Assembly (NCBI GenBank): GCA_950106755.1 | Contig: OX467083.1 | Location: 48,002,555 to 48,066,554, forward strand | Length of the DNA: 64,000 nucleotides | Source: Climacium dendroides | Taxonomy: Eukaryota; Streptophyta; Bryopsida; Hypnales; Climaciaceae | Direction of reading: 5' to 3' | Shown here: in pieces, positions 1 through 11,399 of the stretch | How the letters are laid out: each line of letters opens with the position of its first letter | Position numbering within the stretch: the stretch's first letter is position 1 | Notes under the pieces: model-generated | Seen by the model: only the letters and a program-made list of their open reading frames with translations | Databases searched by the model: none | What the model was told of the DNA's origin: nothing | Position numbers and translations under genes: made by a program

Positions 1-1455
1 AAGTATTATGATTGATCCAATGATTATCAACAAAACCATTATAACTAGTGTGCCTTGTGCCATTGCTACAATCAAAATATAAGTAAAAGTAATTTTCAAA
101 TTTTTTAATTTATAAAAACTTTGAAATTCAATAACTTTCACACCGTAAGTCCAAATGCTAGAAAACAAAGCCCATGCACCCCTCCTCATAGAGGACTTTC
201 CAATGGTACCAAGCATGTGACTGGGGACGCATGGTTTGAGAGATCTCAATGTAACAAACAAACAAAATAAAACAAACAATCTAACTTAACCTGAGCACCT
301 CAGAGGCCAAAATTTGGCCTCTATATTTTGAAAAACATTCTTATTTGACTACTATAATCTTTTGAGTAGTACGATCAAAAAGAGGTGTCCTTGTCTCCGC
401 ACCTCCAAGTCTCTCTTAACTACCAATCAGTATGGTTGGATTATGTGAATCTATTCTTAGGAGAAAGCTTGAGCGGATTGAAGTCGAAAAGGTCTGGATT
501 TCATTGAATTTACTCTGGGTGCTTAGGGATTAATGGATGGATACCTTCCATGTTTTTGTCTATGATATTTCTATAATGGTATAATGGTATATTCCTCAAC
601 AAGTATATGACGCTGGTCTCTTAATTTGCGACAAGTCATTATTTCATACAGATCACAGTTTGTGCATATGAGGAAAAAGCAATACGAACGTTTGTACTTG
701 AAAGTAGCAGACATGAAAACACTCTTTTTGCGGTTATGGATTTGCTTGTGTGGTATTGGCATGCCAAAGATGTCTTATAATTCTGGGAATTCAGTGGCTG
801 CTTCACTTGTAGATCAGAACATGAGTTAAAACTGATAAAATGGGAAACTTGTATGGTTGAATCTTGACTTCCCAGTGACAAGCATCTGCGGTGTTTGACA
901 TCTCCAGCATTCAATAGTCAAGTACAACTGGCCTACTTAGTAAATAACAGTGCCTTAAACAATTTTCACTACATCAGGATGTAATAGGGTGAAATTGGGT
1001 CCAGAACTAGGGGTTGAAACTGAGTGGGGGAGGTTTTGGGTCTGACTAACTTAATTGACGAACCCAGATTGAAATTGCCACCACTGAAAGCGAGGGACAG
1101 AATACAAGTACTTCCAAAAACGTTCTCAATTTAATTATGACCCAGGGTATGTCAAATGCATCTCTTGTTCGTATAGAGATCCATGCTTCTGAAGGAGGGC
1201 CAATATTGGACTTGATCATGCGATTATGACAGAAAAGGTTGTAGTGAGAATCACTGGCTTCTATAACGCCAAGTCCAGAGTTTATGGAAGCCGTGTCACT
1301 GTATCATTTGGCTGCCCAGAAAGAATCGAAACCCATAGTCCTTCTCCTAATTCTAAGCCCTAAGGTCAACCTGAAAGTACAGGTCTGGATGTTCTTGATT
1401 GCATAGAACAACTTGGCATTCATTCCCATAATGCTCTCAAGCAATACCTAGTACA
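1..1455. other. Intergenic, no recognised gene
   Basis: Mixed-composition sequence with only short open frames and no recognised domain. A short plus-strand open stretch near 1228-1365, starting MTEKVVVRITGFYN, has a beta-strand-like beginning faintly like heavy-metal-associated domains, but it lacks a CxxC motif and has no supported exon structure, so I make no gene call. Part of 1140-1455 is probably the 3' UTR or downstream flank of the minus-strand EF-hand gene. Confidence 0.4.
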
Positions 1456-3370
1456 TTAATTTCCCTTCAACGTACTACCAGCAAAGACAATCAACGCGGT
1501 CATGACAGCCGAATAGACGGGCGCGGGAGCTTTCTTCACAACAGGGCCCAGGAGAGGCAGCGTCTCCGCCCCGGGCCTGGCCAGCGATACAATGGTGGGG
1601 ATGACGAAGGAGAAGAGCAAGATAGTGGCGCTCACCCGCGCAGTCACGTTCTTCGTGAATTCTCCAATGAAGGCCGTGAACTCGTTCCGGTCCAGAAACC
1701 CATCCTGGTTCTTGTCAAACGTCTGTTGCATCCAAGTCATGCACACTGTAAATGAACTCGTACAAGATAAACAAAAAAATGGAACTTCAGACGATGGACA
1801 TAACATTCTCTAGATTCGCCCTATGTCATCTTGGAATCGTCAAGCACGATGGCCTGAATCTTGGTTATCCACAATGCCCGATCTCCCATTCTAGATAAAG
1901 ATACAAGGTTGAGGGATTAAAATTTATGATGCAAGCATAAACGGTACAAGCTTGCATATGGGTGACAGCACACTCAAAACTCTCTAATGTCAGTCTTCGG
2001 GGATAAAAGTGGGCTTCTGAATGCCCTTGACATGTGGAAGTTGGCCTGTAGACAACTACCAGATTCTCAAGATATTACAGGGAATGTGCAATTAAAAAGT
2101 GGGTCATTAGAGACAGTTGAGTTTAGAACCAATTAGAAGGAATAATTTGTCAGTGCAGCACCCTAAGCATCTGTAGGTAGAAAGGGTGATGTGCTCAATA
2201 GGTAACGAACGTTATAAATCGACACAGAGAGCATCGTAAGGTTTCAGTTAGGAAGGACACTGACCGTCAGAAGCTCTTCAACCTCTTCCTTGGAAGGAGG
2301 ATCATAGAAAGGGCCTGGCACTTTCTTGTTGATGTCACTGGCACATACAAAAGGAAACCAAGTGGCAACACGTTTTACAAAACAGTAATATAATGGAGAC
2401 AATTGGGGACATGGATATCGTGAATGGAAGATGAAAGTGTTGGGTGGCATCTGGTTGGGAACCCAGCAAGACGGTTATCATTGACTTCGCTTACTTGTAA
2501 ACGAGAAGGATCGCACAGTACAAATCTTGCACTCCAAGGGCTCCATGCTCACTTGTGCTTGCAAAACGATCCCATGTTTTGTCTACTATCTTCTTCACCT
2601 GCGGGTTTTCTGATGCCTTGGCTGCGCATCAAAGTCAGCGAAGGTAAGTCACGCAAACTCAAATTCTGTCCATGCTCCACAAAACATTTGGGCTCACAAA
2701 CATAGCATTAAATTATAATGACCTCCTTCCCTTCACGAATCTAAGACGACAATACAAAAGAAAATGCGAAACAGCCAAATCCAGCAACCGTAACAAACGA
2801 AAAATACCGAAAGTCCCTAATTCAAAAACCAATTCGACAAAATTCTTGGCCACTAGGACCGGAGAAAGCCATTTCCTACACAAGACACCGTGACCCGAAA
2901 AGTCAAACATCCGCATCTTATTCCTAGGAAACCAAACCCTCTTCCTACTGCACGCCACAGCACTAATTTTTACCACATGAATCACACTCGACAAACCCCC
3001 GCGGCATCCTCTAAATTTTCTCACCTTCATAACTATATTCACCTGCAGCAACCATTATGCACATCAAACGACACTAAAATCAAAATCCTAGTTCAAATGC
3101 AATACATCAATTCAGAAACCAGCTTATAAAAATCACGGCCAGCAACTAACGGCAAACAAACATTTCCAAAGACTCTTACCGTAACAATACATGACACCGT
3201 AACCTGAAACGTCAAACCTACGCATCTTGCCCCTAAGAACCAAACCCTCTTCCCAATGCACAACATAGAACTAATCTTTACCACACGAATCACATTCAAC
3301 AAACCCCAGCGATCTCCAAAATACTCTTACCTCCAACAATATTTTCACCCGACGCAACAATTACGCACAT
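1456..3370 (-). CDS. EF-hand calcium-binding membrane protein, four coding exons
   Basis: Spliced minus-strand model: exons 3370-3331, 2621-2495, 2337-2265 and 1722-1456. All introns are GT-AG and the phases agree (1, 2, 0), giving 507 nt or 168 aa. The protein starts MCVIVASGENIVG. One canonical EF-hand loop, DKNQDGFLDRNE, lies at residues 83-94 with Asp, Asn, Asp and Glu in the calcium-liganding positions. Two hydrophobic segments follow, at about 110-128 and 147-165, so the C-terminus is probably membrane-embedded. The region before the loop (VPGPFYDPPSKEEVEELL) resembles plant single-EF-hand proteins of about 160-170 aa such as the At1g64850 type; this is from memory. Its role is unknown; calcium sensing at a membrane is inferred. 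The first exon is only 40 nt and was chosen because it is the one upstream ATG exon with a good donor (GTAAGAG) and the required phase 1. A duplicate of it lies within intron 1. Confidence 0.85.
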
Positions 3371-3420
3371 CGATTGATCAATACTAGACTCAAATCCTCA
3401 GTTCAAATGAAATTATGCTC
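2820..3420. repeat. Tandem duplication (~306-309 bp unit, two diverged copies) spanning exon 1
   Basis: The segment from about 2820 to 3112 aligns by eye with about 3113 to 3420. Shared landmarks include GACACCG at 2884 and 3193, AACCAAACCCTCTTCC, and the first-exon block. Substitutions are spread throughout, so the duplication is old. It covers the start codon, the exon donor and possibly proximal promoter sequence of the EF-hand gene. Confidence 0.75.
3025..3064 (-). other. Duplicated alternative first exon of the EF-hand gene
   Basis: This 40-nt segment starts with ATG, encodes MCIMVAAGEYSYE plus one base, and ends at a GTGAG donor. Length and phase equal those of exon 1 at 3370-3331, 306 bp upstream. 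Splicing to exon 2 at 2621 would keep the frame. It sits in the proximal copy of the intron tandem duplication. Whether it is transcribed as an alternative first exon is unknown. Confidence 0.6.
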
Positions 3421-3780
3421 AAAGTTTTCAAAGAATGGCCAGAGTTGTGACTCACACTTGAGGTTGCCCATCCTGCTCCAAATCGCGCTACCAAAGTGAC
3501 TGTGACCTCGCGCCAGAAGTGACGATCCCGCGACGAGACTGATCTGTCTGATCCATCCAGAGGTCGCGAATTGGGACCGCGAATTGGGACTGCTCGTCGT
3601 TGATTCAAAGCGGATTTCCGGGATGTCCGAAATCTCCGGCAACCCGGCGTCTTGGAGGGCCACCCGGGGAGAACTCTGGTCGGTACCTGGTTGAGGTTGG
3701 AAGGTCGAAAGATGGGAGTCGGTTGGTAAGATAATCCTTCAAGGACATTTGCGGGGCTGCCCAAACTTGGATTTCATAAT
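3421..3780 (-). promoter_or_regulatory. GC-richer 5' flank of the EF-hand gene
   Basis: A local island of higher GC content between AT-rich repeat (from 3780) and exon 1 of the EF-hand gene. Minus-strand open frames here lack a well-placed ATG and do not splice in phase to exon 2, so I read it as promoter or 5' UTR. No clear TATA box was seen. Confidence 0.4.
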
Positions 3781-4437
3781 TTTTTTACACGGGCATCATG
3801 TAGCTTGCTCAAATGACCAATCAATGATGAGCTTCCATCGTTCACAAGGTCACGGGCAACCTCAAAGTCACTATTCGTAAATTTTATCAAACTTTTCAAT
3901 GCAAAAAACAACAAGTTTAAATTGTGATTCAAAACCCAAGACTAAGATTGATAAATCAGCATCTTTTAGAGATAAAAAAAATGATATAAAAGAAGCTCAC
4001 ATGTAGTTGAATATCAGAAGAGTTTCCTTAAAATTCTTTGAAACTACGTATGTCAATTAAGGATAATTGGGTATTTTGAAAAATACTAGAATTGGTATAA
4101 ATTTTCTAACCAAAAAATATAAGATCGTTAGTAGGTGGGGGTTATGACCATCTTTAAAAGGTTTGAAATTAGTGACCTTCCTCTCCAATTATGTTTGATG
4201 AGTCAGTGTTTTAAATGCACAAGTTCAACATTCTAAAGGCACTTTTTTTATTGGCTAAAGGTTCAATTTATTTTGACAAGTATTTATTCACAATTAAGCT
4301 TGCCTAAACTAACATTTATTGAACCACATCTTTATCAACCTTAAACCATTTATAATAGATGTGAACTTCATGTCATTCTATAACAATAGCACCCAATTGC
4401 TTGCCCAATGTAGAATATCCAACAACTCTCAATTGTC
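3781..4437. other. AT-rich intergenic sequence
   Basis: AT-rich DNA with no recognised gene or motif. Short open frames here lack coding character. Confidence 0.5.
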
Positions 4438-4616
4438 CACCCTATTCTACCATTCAAAAGAATTTTGCATGGTATATAATATGATTGTCATTGTTGTCTT
4501 GCATAATCAACATTCAATTCTCATGCAATTTTGATCAAGCATACCAAATTTGGGCTTTAAAAAAGTGAAACTCCATTTTTGGTTAATTATTTCATTTAAA
4601 ATTTATAGTTTTACAC

Positions 4617-5323
4617 TAGCGGTTGGCGCTTGCTATGCTACGCATTCATCATTAGAATTTAATAAGAATTTTTATGTATTAGATAGAATGCAAAACAAAA
4701 ATTTCAATAAATCTTCAAATAAAAATGACTAAAATCTTTGTATAATTTTTTTTATAAGTAAGCATATATTGAAATGTACAATAGAAATTTATTGAATGAT
4801 GAATGAAACATATGCAATGATAAATACTATAAAAGATACACATACATTAGAATGCATTAGAAATTTGACTCCATTGTTACAAAAAATGGCAACCCAAATT
4901 GAAGAATTGAAAAGAAAACTTTATAAATCTCAAAAACTTTGTGAACAACTTACAAAAGCACAAAATCATAGAAGTGCAAAGAAGTGTAAAGCCAAAAGAA
5001 GTAATGGATTTGCTACCTCTATAATATCATCCTATGGATCCTCTTTAATATCACCTTAATTGCAACAACTATGTTATTTCTATAATATCACCCTTTATAA
5101 AAAGTGATATTACAAAAGTGATTGCAAACTACTACTCTATTTCTGTAATATCACATTGTGTGAAAATACAATTTTTATGTATGCATGATTACAAAATATT
5201 TGAAATAATTATTTTAAAGACTTATTGAAATCATTATCATGCATTCTATTCAAATATATCAAAATTTTACTAATGTATGATACAATGAATGCGTAGCATA
5301 GCAAGCATGAGCCCCTAGTATTA
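4617..5323. mobile_element. Terminal-inverted-repeat element (~0.7 kb)
   Basis: Sequence from about 4617 to 4720 (GCTTGCTATGCTACGCATTC core) recurs inverted at about 5215-5323 over roughly 100 bp with mismatches. The ends read ACTAGCGG and, in reverse complement, ACTAGGGG. A clear target duplication was not resolved. The element interrupts the AT-rich repeat and carries one 87-aa open frame (4796-5059, plus), lysine-rich and possibly coiled-coil at IEELKRKLYKSQKLCEQL, of unknown function. Confidence 0.6.
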
Positions 5324-5446
5324 AATGGTAGCATTTGTGATATTAGAGAGGGAATTATGATTTTAGTAGTATGATTGTACATGCTAAAATACTCCAAATC
5401 ACTTCTATTGCAAAGTAAACAAGAGTAGTGGCCATTTCAAAAATGC

Positions 5447-6010
5447 TACTTCCTTTGTTTCAAAATGATCTTGTTGGCAATAATATTTTGTCCCAAAATG
5501 ATCTTCCTGTTGCATTTTGTGACATTGCAAATTGGTTAGATTCAACTTTCAATTGCTATCTAGGACCTACAAAACATCTCCAAATAATAGTTCTCCCTCC
5601 ATCTATGCAATTGTCAATCAAAAGATAATTGAAATGGTTAAAGGGATCAATCAACATTGTTTGTTCTTATGTTTTGCATCTCTTTGAGTGTTACTAGATT
5701 GAAGGAGATGAAGCTTTAGAAGGTGGAATAAAGGTTCACATATGGTCTTGGGTTCATACTAACTTCCCACAAAATGATGACTTCAAACTCAACAATTGAA
5801 TGCCCATTGATGCTCCTTGAAAATGCCCCCAAAATTTCACTTTTTAATATTCTAAAACTACACTTTGAAAAAGGCTCCAAAACTCAAAGTTTTCAAGACA
5901 ATAGGAATACACCAAATGCTATTTTCAATACAAAAGGGATTTTTAAAATGACATAGTAGCCTTAATCTAAAACACTATGTCCAATAGTAAGATCATTTTG
6001 GGGAGTCCCC
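5447..6010. mobile_element. Mariner/Stowaway-like MITE
   Basis: The left end TACTTCCTTTGTTTC followed by AAAATGATC, and the reverse complement of the right end, ACTCCCCAAAATGATC, resemble the plant Tc1/mariner terminal consensus (CTCCCTCCGTCCCAAAAT type). A related element lies at 10768-11397. It has no transposase. The right end is somewhat shortened. Confidence 0.5.
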
Positions 6011-7143
6011 TTAACAAATTTACATAGTTATTTGATTCACCAACAATATTTCATTACATTTTGAAGTGGTCACTATTTTTCTATATGTTGCAATGAAGGT
6101 ATCAAGGAGTTTTTTTGTTCTAAAATGACCAAATCCAATTTTTTGGTTTTCGATGACATGTGACTTTTCCTATGCTACCCCTAAGTCAACCCCTAAATGC
6201 CCAAATTGTGTTTTCAAGCAACATAACAATTAGACAACTCACTATGTATGAAATTTTTATTTTTATTTTTTGAAATTTTCACACACAACATGTGCCCAAG
6301 GAGTAACTTTAAGGCCTAATATTTTTTTTATAACTTTGTCTATATGGTTAAAAAGTTATTTTATGACATGTAATTTTTATTGCTCAGTGGATAAGCCAGA
6401 CAACTAAAAAAACTTTTAAAATACATATTTTTTAAAAATAATTTCTAAATTGGTTTTCTAGATTTCCATATATGTGGAAATCTTTGAATCATTCATTTTG
6501 ATTTATGAGATGAAAGTTATAAAGAATTTTAGTTCGGAGGTGGTTATGGAATCTTTATTCTAAGATAAACTTTGAGGTCCTTTATTTAACTCAATTTTCA
6601 ATATTTTTGGAAAAAAACCCACCAAACATTAGGTGTAGATTATTTATTACAACCATTGAGTTCGGCATTTTTCAATTCCATAAATAAATTGTTAAAAATT
6701 TAGTATTTTGAATTATTTTCTATTTTTTCTACTTACTGAGTTTTTCCTAAATATATGTTGTATAATTTCACGAATTTTTTTAAGTATGTAGCCAACTTGC
6801 CTAAAAAAGAAAGAATCCAAAGAGATTACCACCATTTTGGATAGTTTTTTTTATACAAATGTGACCTTGAGAAGTGCAATTGCTTGTTTTTTCACAAGAC
6901 CAAATTAAAAAAGAAATTGTCACTTCAAATGCTATTATCTTACAATTTACATGGTGAAAATTTCTGAAATTTTTTCAGCATCTTTTCAAACCAGCATAGT
7001 ACAAGATCCCACAAAATTGGGTACTTGTACTAGAAGCAGCAGTTTTGGAGCGTTTTTGTTGAAAACATAGTCCAACTGAATCATGGAGGGGTTAATAATA
7101 CCCAAAAGTTCTCCTTTGTGAATGCCAAGCTTCTATTTCCAGT

Positions 7144-7823
7144 TTGGAGGCCGGGTTTTGGGGTGGAGATGCTCATCAATTGCTCGTCGTCGTCATAATT
7201 GGAGAACCGTTCAGTTTTACGGAGGGAGTAAGCTTAGTAACTTCCGAACCACGCCACGAGTCGGATGGTGACGATGCCGACGAAATTAGGGTTTGGAGCC
7301 CGTCCATCGCCATCGCCATAGCCCGCGCCTGCGCCTTCGGTGGCCTGCGACGACCCCCCCCCCCCTTTTCCCCTCGCATATCCCCAGCCAGGCGCCTTCT
7401 TTCGTTGTGGTGGAGAGGATCATCTCCAAGTTCTGTGCATGATCCTCCGCATCATCATCACCACTACGTTATTCCAAAAGCCACGAGTCGCATGCGAATC
7501 TGCATAATCACTCCCGTGCTCGTCACTCTCGCTCCTTTTTTGTCTTTGCCTCAATTACTCCGACTGTACAGTACAGAGCGTGATTAATGTGGCTCCTCCT
7601 CTTCCCAGTTTCCCAGCTGAAACTCTGTGTCGTTGCTGCTGCTGCTGCTGCTGCTGCTTCTTCTCTTGTTTAGAATCACCGGCGTCGTTCGTTTGCGTCT
7701 CTTCCAGCCATGTGAGTGGGTTGGGGTGTTTCTAGGGTTTGCGAGGGAATGGGGATGTGTTTGGGGGTGGCTGTTGGGGTGGCGTATGATGAGGAGTGGT
7801 GGCACTGATTGGTTGTGGTTTTG
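7144..7823 (+). promoter_or_regulatory. Upstream region and 5' leader of ENY2
   Basis: GC-rich stretch between the AT-rich repeat and the ENY2 start codon. It contains a run of 12 C at about 7354-7365 and a (GCT)n microsatellite at 7635-7657. An open frame of 147 codons (7144-7587) has low-complexity His/Pro-rich translation and no recognised domain, so I treat it as promoter or leader rather than a gene. The transcription start and any 5' UTR intron were not resolved. Confidence 0.45.
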
Positions 7824-8879
7824 ATGATGGCGCGGTGGTTCAGGAGGGCGTCTGTTAATAGGCCGCCGACGCCGGATGCCGATGACGACAGGGACCAGGA
7901 GCCGACTCTGCAGGAGATTATTAACATGAAGGTCGATTACCCCCCTCCGCCATGACTTGTATCCCTCTTTGTGGTTGGAGGTTGCGGGGGAGGGATTATG
8001 CCCATCTGCAGTTTGCTTGAGACACGAGGACAGCTCCTCCCCACACTACTGGTTGGTTCGAATTGGTCTTACGCTCTGAAGTCGTCGACTCGTTGTCTGC
8101 TTGGGGGAAAGAGAAGTAAAAGAAACGGGACGCAGTGGAACAGGGGCGGCCTTCTCACTTGTAATTTGGTTTGGACGGGTGCAGTTGATAGAAAGCGGGG
8201 AGAAGGAAAGATTGAAAGAGTTGTTGCGGGAACGACTCATTGAATGTGGCTGGCGAGATGAACTCAAGGCTCAATGCAGGTCTGTCTGGCTTCCTGGTTT
8301 CTCGACGCTCGATGTGCCTTTGAATTATGTTTTGATTACGCTCTATTCCTCGTTATTCACATTTTGGAGGTTCTTAGTGTTTGGATAGTCTCGTATGTAT
8401 GTACGTATTGGAGCCTTTAAGAAGGTTGCTACATGTCGTGTCCTATTCTTGGATTTCAGTGTGTTGTTGAAGCTTATTTTCGCCTTGGAACATGTTCGAA
8501 CGGAATGGTTGGCAGGGCTTTTACTAGAAAGAAAGGTCGTGCGAATATCACGGTGGATGACCTTGTTCGTACCATTACCCCAAAGGGGCGAGGTGCGTTC
8601 ACCTAACATTCTTATGGTTGGTATTTCTGCTATTTTGGTGGATGTCCTGTATTTCCGTCAAGGTCATATGTGGTCCCAATCTTAGAATATGATTATATAT
8701 ATTGAGAGGCGAGTGATGCAAGTTGCGATATCAGTGAGAAAAGACTTTCTCAGCTGTTTGAAAAGGCTACACCGCCGTTGGCTTATGTCTCACGGACTGT
8801 TGCAGCCATGGTGCCCGATAACGTGAAAGCGGAATTGTTGCAGCGTATACGAACATTCCTCATGAGTGATCTCTCCTAA
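7824..8879 (+). CDS. ENY2: ENY2/SUS1-like transcription and mRNA-export factor, four exons
   Basis: Exons 7824-7931, 8185-8279, 8516-8592 and 8806-8879 join through GT-AG introns in consistent phase to give 354 nt or 117 aa. The product matches plant ENY2 throughout: SVNRPPTPD near the N-terminus, [32 protein letters not shown], the basic [20 protein letters not shown] and [16 protein letters not shown] at the C-terminus. ENY2 (yeast Sus1) is a small helical subunit of the SAGA histone deubiquitinase module and of the TREX-2 mRNA export complex at nuclear pores. Length and exon content look complete. Two adjacent ATGs (7824 and 7827) could start translation. The N-terminal extension MMARWFRRA precedes the conserved SVNRPPTP. 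No defect was seen. Confidence 0.95.
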
Positions 8880-9950
8880 AGCGACATGTGGTTTTGTCCA
8901 TTCGATCTCTACTGCTCCAAATTGGAAAGGCGGCCACCACTGCTTCTGTAATCAGTCCCTCTAATTGTGTGTTTGTGTTGCTTCATGTACATTAGCTTGG
9001 GTGTCAATGTCAAGTAGGTGGTGCTTTACGCACTTTGGGGAAAGGGAACAAAGGTTGATTGCCTATGTATAGAGTACGTCGGTCCAGGTTACCCTGCACT
9101 CTGAGATGCTGGGTATTGTTTTTTTTTGGTCTTGTACAAAAAGGGTCTTTGAATTAGTGAAGGTGAACCATTTATTACCTCTCGTGGTTAATGCTACTGT
9201 TATTATTCCACTCTCAAGCTGATGTGGATGAAGCTCATTACCATCTTTAATATATTCAAGTAGGTCTAGAATTCCATTGTCGATCATTCTTCAAATCTAA
9301 AAGAATTCTTCACGCTATCATTGCTGTTACAATACGGCGCTCAAAGACTATCAAGACTGTCATTTTTTGAAGAATTTTATCGAAGGCTAGCAGATTTGGC
9401 CTTCCGCTGATGAATGTGTTGACTCCGCTCTTTTTGAAGTCATTGCCGTTTTCTGTGTAAGATGTTTTTTAAGTGTGTTAACGACTCGGATGCTGTTGTT
9501 GGATGGGGTGAAGAGTTTGGACAGTATCTTTTAGGCAATTAGAGTAGACATGATCATCCATGTTTTACGATTTCTAATTTAGAGGTTAATCCTCCGGTTG
9601 TACAGCACGATGCACGTGGACTTGCTCTTTTTCTTTACATTCGTAACACCCTCTCTGACTTTGGTGGGCAACCCTAGAAAAAGGGGCTGATGTTTCTTTT
9701 TGGAGAACATGCCTGAACATGCATGACACTTGGCTAACTTACACTCTTCATTCTGTTTGGTGTGGGCCTCTGAGATGAGTTCATTTAGTGTTGCTCCTAG
9801 GATTCAAGGAATCCACGGATTCCACGCTACTCGGTGATTCAGTTTTCTTTATGCTTTTGATTCAGTTTTCTTTATGCTTTTGAATATAGCATTACAATTA
9901 CTTCTATAGTGTGCTCTTTGTCATACTTTGGGCTCTTTTGGGGTAAATTT
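8880..9950. other. Downstream of ENY2, no recognised gene
   Basis: Contains the presumptive ENY2 3' UTR and then unassigned sequence. A degenerate plus-strand open stretch near 9448-9672 (including VVGWGEEFGQYLLGN, later ALFLYIRNTLSDFGG), broken by stops, may be an old coding relic of unidentified origin. Confidence 0.35.
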
Positions 9951-10700
9951 TTTGCTCTACATGGACATGAGAATTTTGACCATTCACAAGTATATGATAT
10001 TAGGTTCACTCAAGATAAAATTAGAAGCAAATATGGAATTTAACTTATTCTAAATCACCTTACAATGCAAGGAGGTTACATGAATTTGTAATATACTAAT
10101 CTTTTTTGATGATTTCTTGAGCAATGTAAAAAAAATTTATTTGAAATTTGAGGAGTGAAGTTTCTAACATTGGAGATATGTGGATAAAATTTAAAGAATT
10201 TTGTCTTCACTGACTATAGGATAATAGGACTTGAAGTTAGGAGAAAATATTTTTTCTTGAAACCACCTCAATATAGCTAACAAAGTTTGATTCCTTAAAA
10301 TTTGATTTGAGGATTAAAATTTGTTTTCTGGGGAATAGTTGTATGCCATATTTTACTAGTTACATACATGCCAAATTTCAAAAGTTGATCTTTTTATAAA
10401 AGATTCTTCAAAGATTTTCAAATTGTCGAAGTTACCCAAAAAAATTAAGGTAGTATAACTTTTGATCTAGGCATCCATTGGAATAAAAATTAGTTTTTCA
10501 CAAAGGAGGTACATGTTTACACATTGTGTCCAAATTTCATGAATATCCAACCAAAAATGACTTTGTAGGAGCTTACTTGAGATTTCTTGTGTACATTGAA
10601 CGGACACTTGGTCCTTTAGGGATTAAAGTATTTGCAATGTATGGGATGAAGTACATTCTATAGCAATTGTTAAAAAAAAAAAGCATGAAATAGCTTGATT
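9950..10700 (-). repeat. AT-rich dispersed repeat, inverted fragment
   Basis: In reverse complement, this stretch resembles 23990-24330. Shared motifs include the track around TTGCAAGGTAATTTAGAG and the segment around TTGAAGTTAGGAGAAAA read inverted. It therefore belongs to the same repeat family as 23-30 kb but lies in the opposite orientation. Confidence 0.55.
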
Positions 10701-10767
10701 TAGTGTGGACCTATATTTGTATGAGTATCACTGTTTGAGAGGCAATATTAAATAGAATGAAGAATAG

Positions 10768-11397
10768 TAATTTCTTTATTCCAAAATGATCTTTTGGTTT
10801 CCCTTAAATTTTTGTTCCAAAATGATATTTTGGTTGTATGTTGTGACATGGGAAGAAGGGGTTGGTAGTAGTTCCCAAAACAACGGGAGGAAATTTGAAT
10901 CGGAATGTCTATTATGGAGAACAATGGTTGCCATATATGCGCTACAAACCAAAAGTTAATAGATTTTTATGATTTCATGACAAAGAACAAATTTGTGATA
11001 GGCAATTCATATTGACATGCTAGGGAAATAAGTAGACATTCATAGAATTGCATTGACAATTGGTCAAGTGTATAATTGGAATGCTATAGGTTGATTTCCT
11101 TCCTAGGCCATACATGGTCATGAGAAAGACCATCATTCCAAACATGGTTAGTGATTCTATGTGGCAATGAGTGGGTATCAGTGCTCCTTAAAAATGCTCC
11201 CAAAATTCTACTTTTGACTACTTGGAAACTATACATTGTAAAGAGCTTTAAAACTCAAAGTTTTATGATGATAAGAGTACATTGAATTCTAGTAAAATTC
11301 TAGTTACTAGTAAAAACAACTTGAAAAAAATTTAATTTTCAAACTTAATCATAAACATTTTGTCTAATAAGAAAATCATTTTGGGATGGAGAGAGTA
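10768..11397. mobile_element. Mariner/Stowaway-like MITE, second copy
   Basis: The left terminus TAATTTCTTTATTCC-AAAATGAT and the reverse complement of the right terminus TACTCTCTCCATCCC-AAAATGAT align over 23 bp and begin with TA, fitting the TA target duplication and CTCCCTCC-type end of plant mariner MITEs. The interior resembles 5780-6000. It is non-autonomous. Confidence 0.55.
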
Positions 11398-11399
11398 CA

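Larger units (their letters stand above)
4438..7090. repeat. AT-rich dispersed repeat, copy A
   Basis: Collinear blocks match the repeat at 23.1-29.1 kb: 4438-4612 resembles 23117-23285, about 6228-6595 resembles 25950-26299, and 6596-7080 resembles 28545-29060. The block order is kept, but the copy lacks the 2.2-kb solo-LTR-like insert found later. Only short open frames occur. The class of the repeat is unknown. The sequence around 6586-6600 preserves the empty target site of that LTR-like insertion. Confidence 0.65.

Noticed and set aside
1228..1365. Possible heavy-metal-associated domain exon
   Set aside because: Only a short frame with weak resemblance, no metal-binding CxxC and no supported splice context.
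3390..3764. Long minus-strand open frame upstream of the EF-hand gene
   Set aside because: It has no ATG in frame, low-complexity Arg/Ser-rich translation and no domain. The ATG exon at 3370-3331 gives the correct phase.
7144..7587. 147-codon plus frame before ENY2
   Set aside because: Pro/His/Arg-rich translation typical of a GC-rich leader, with no domain. An antisense frame is open over the same stretch.
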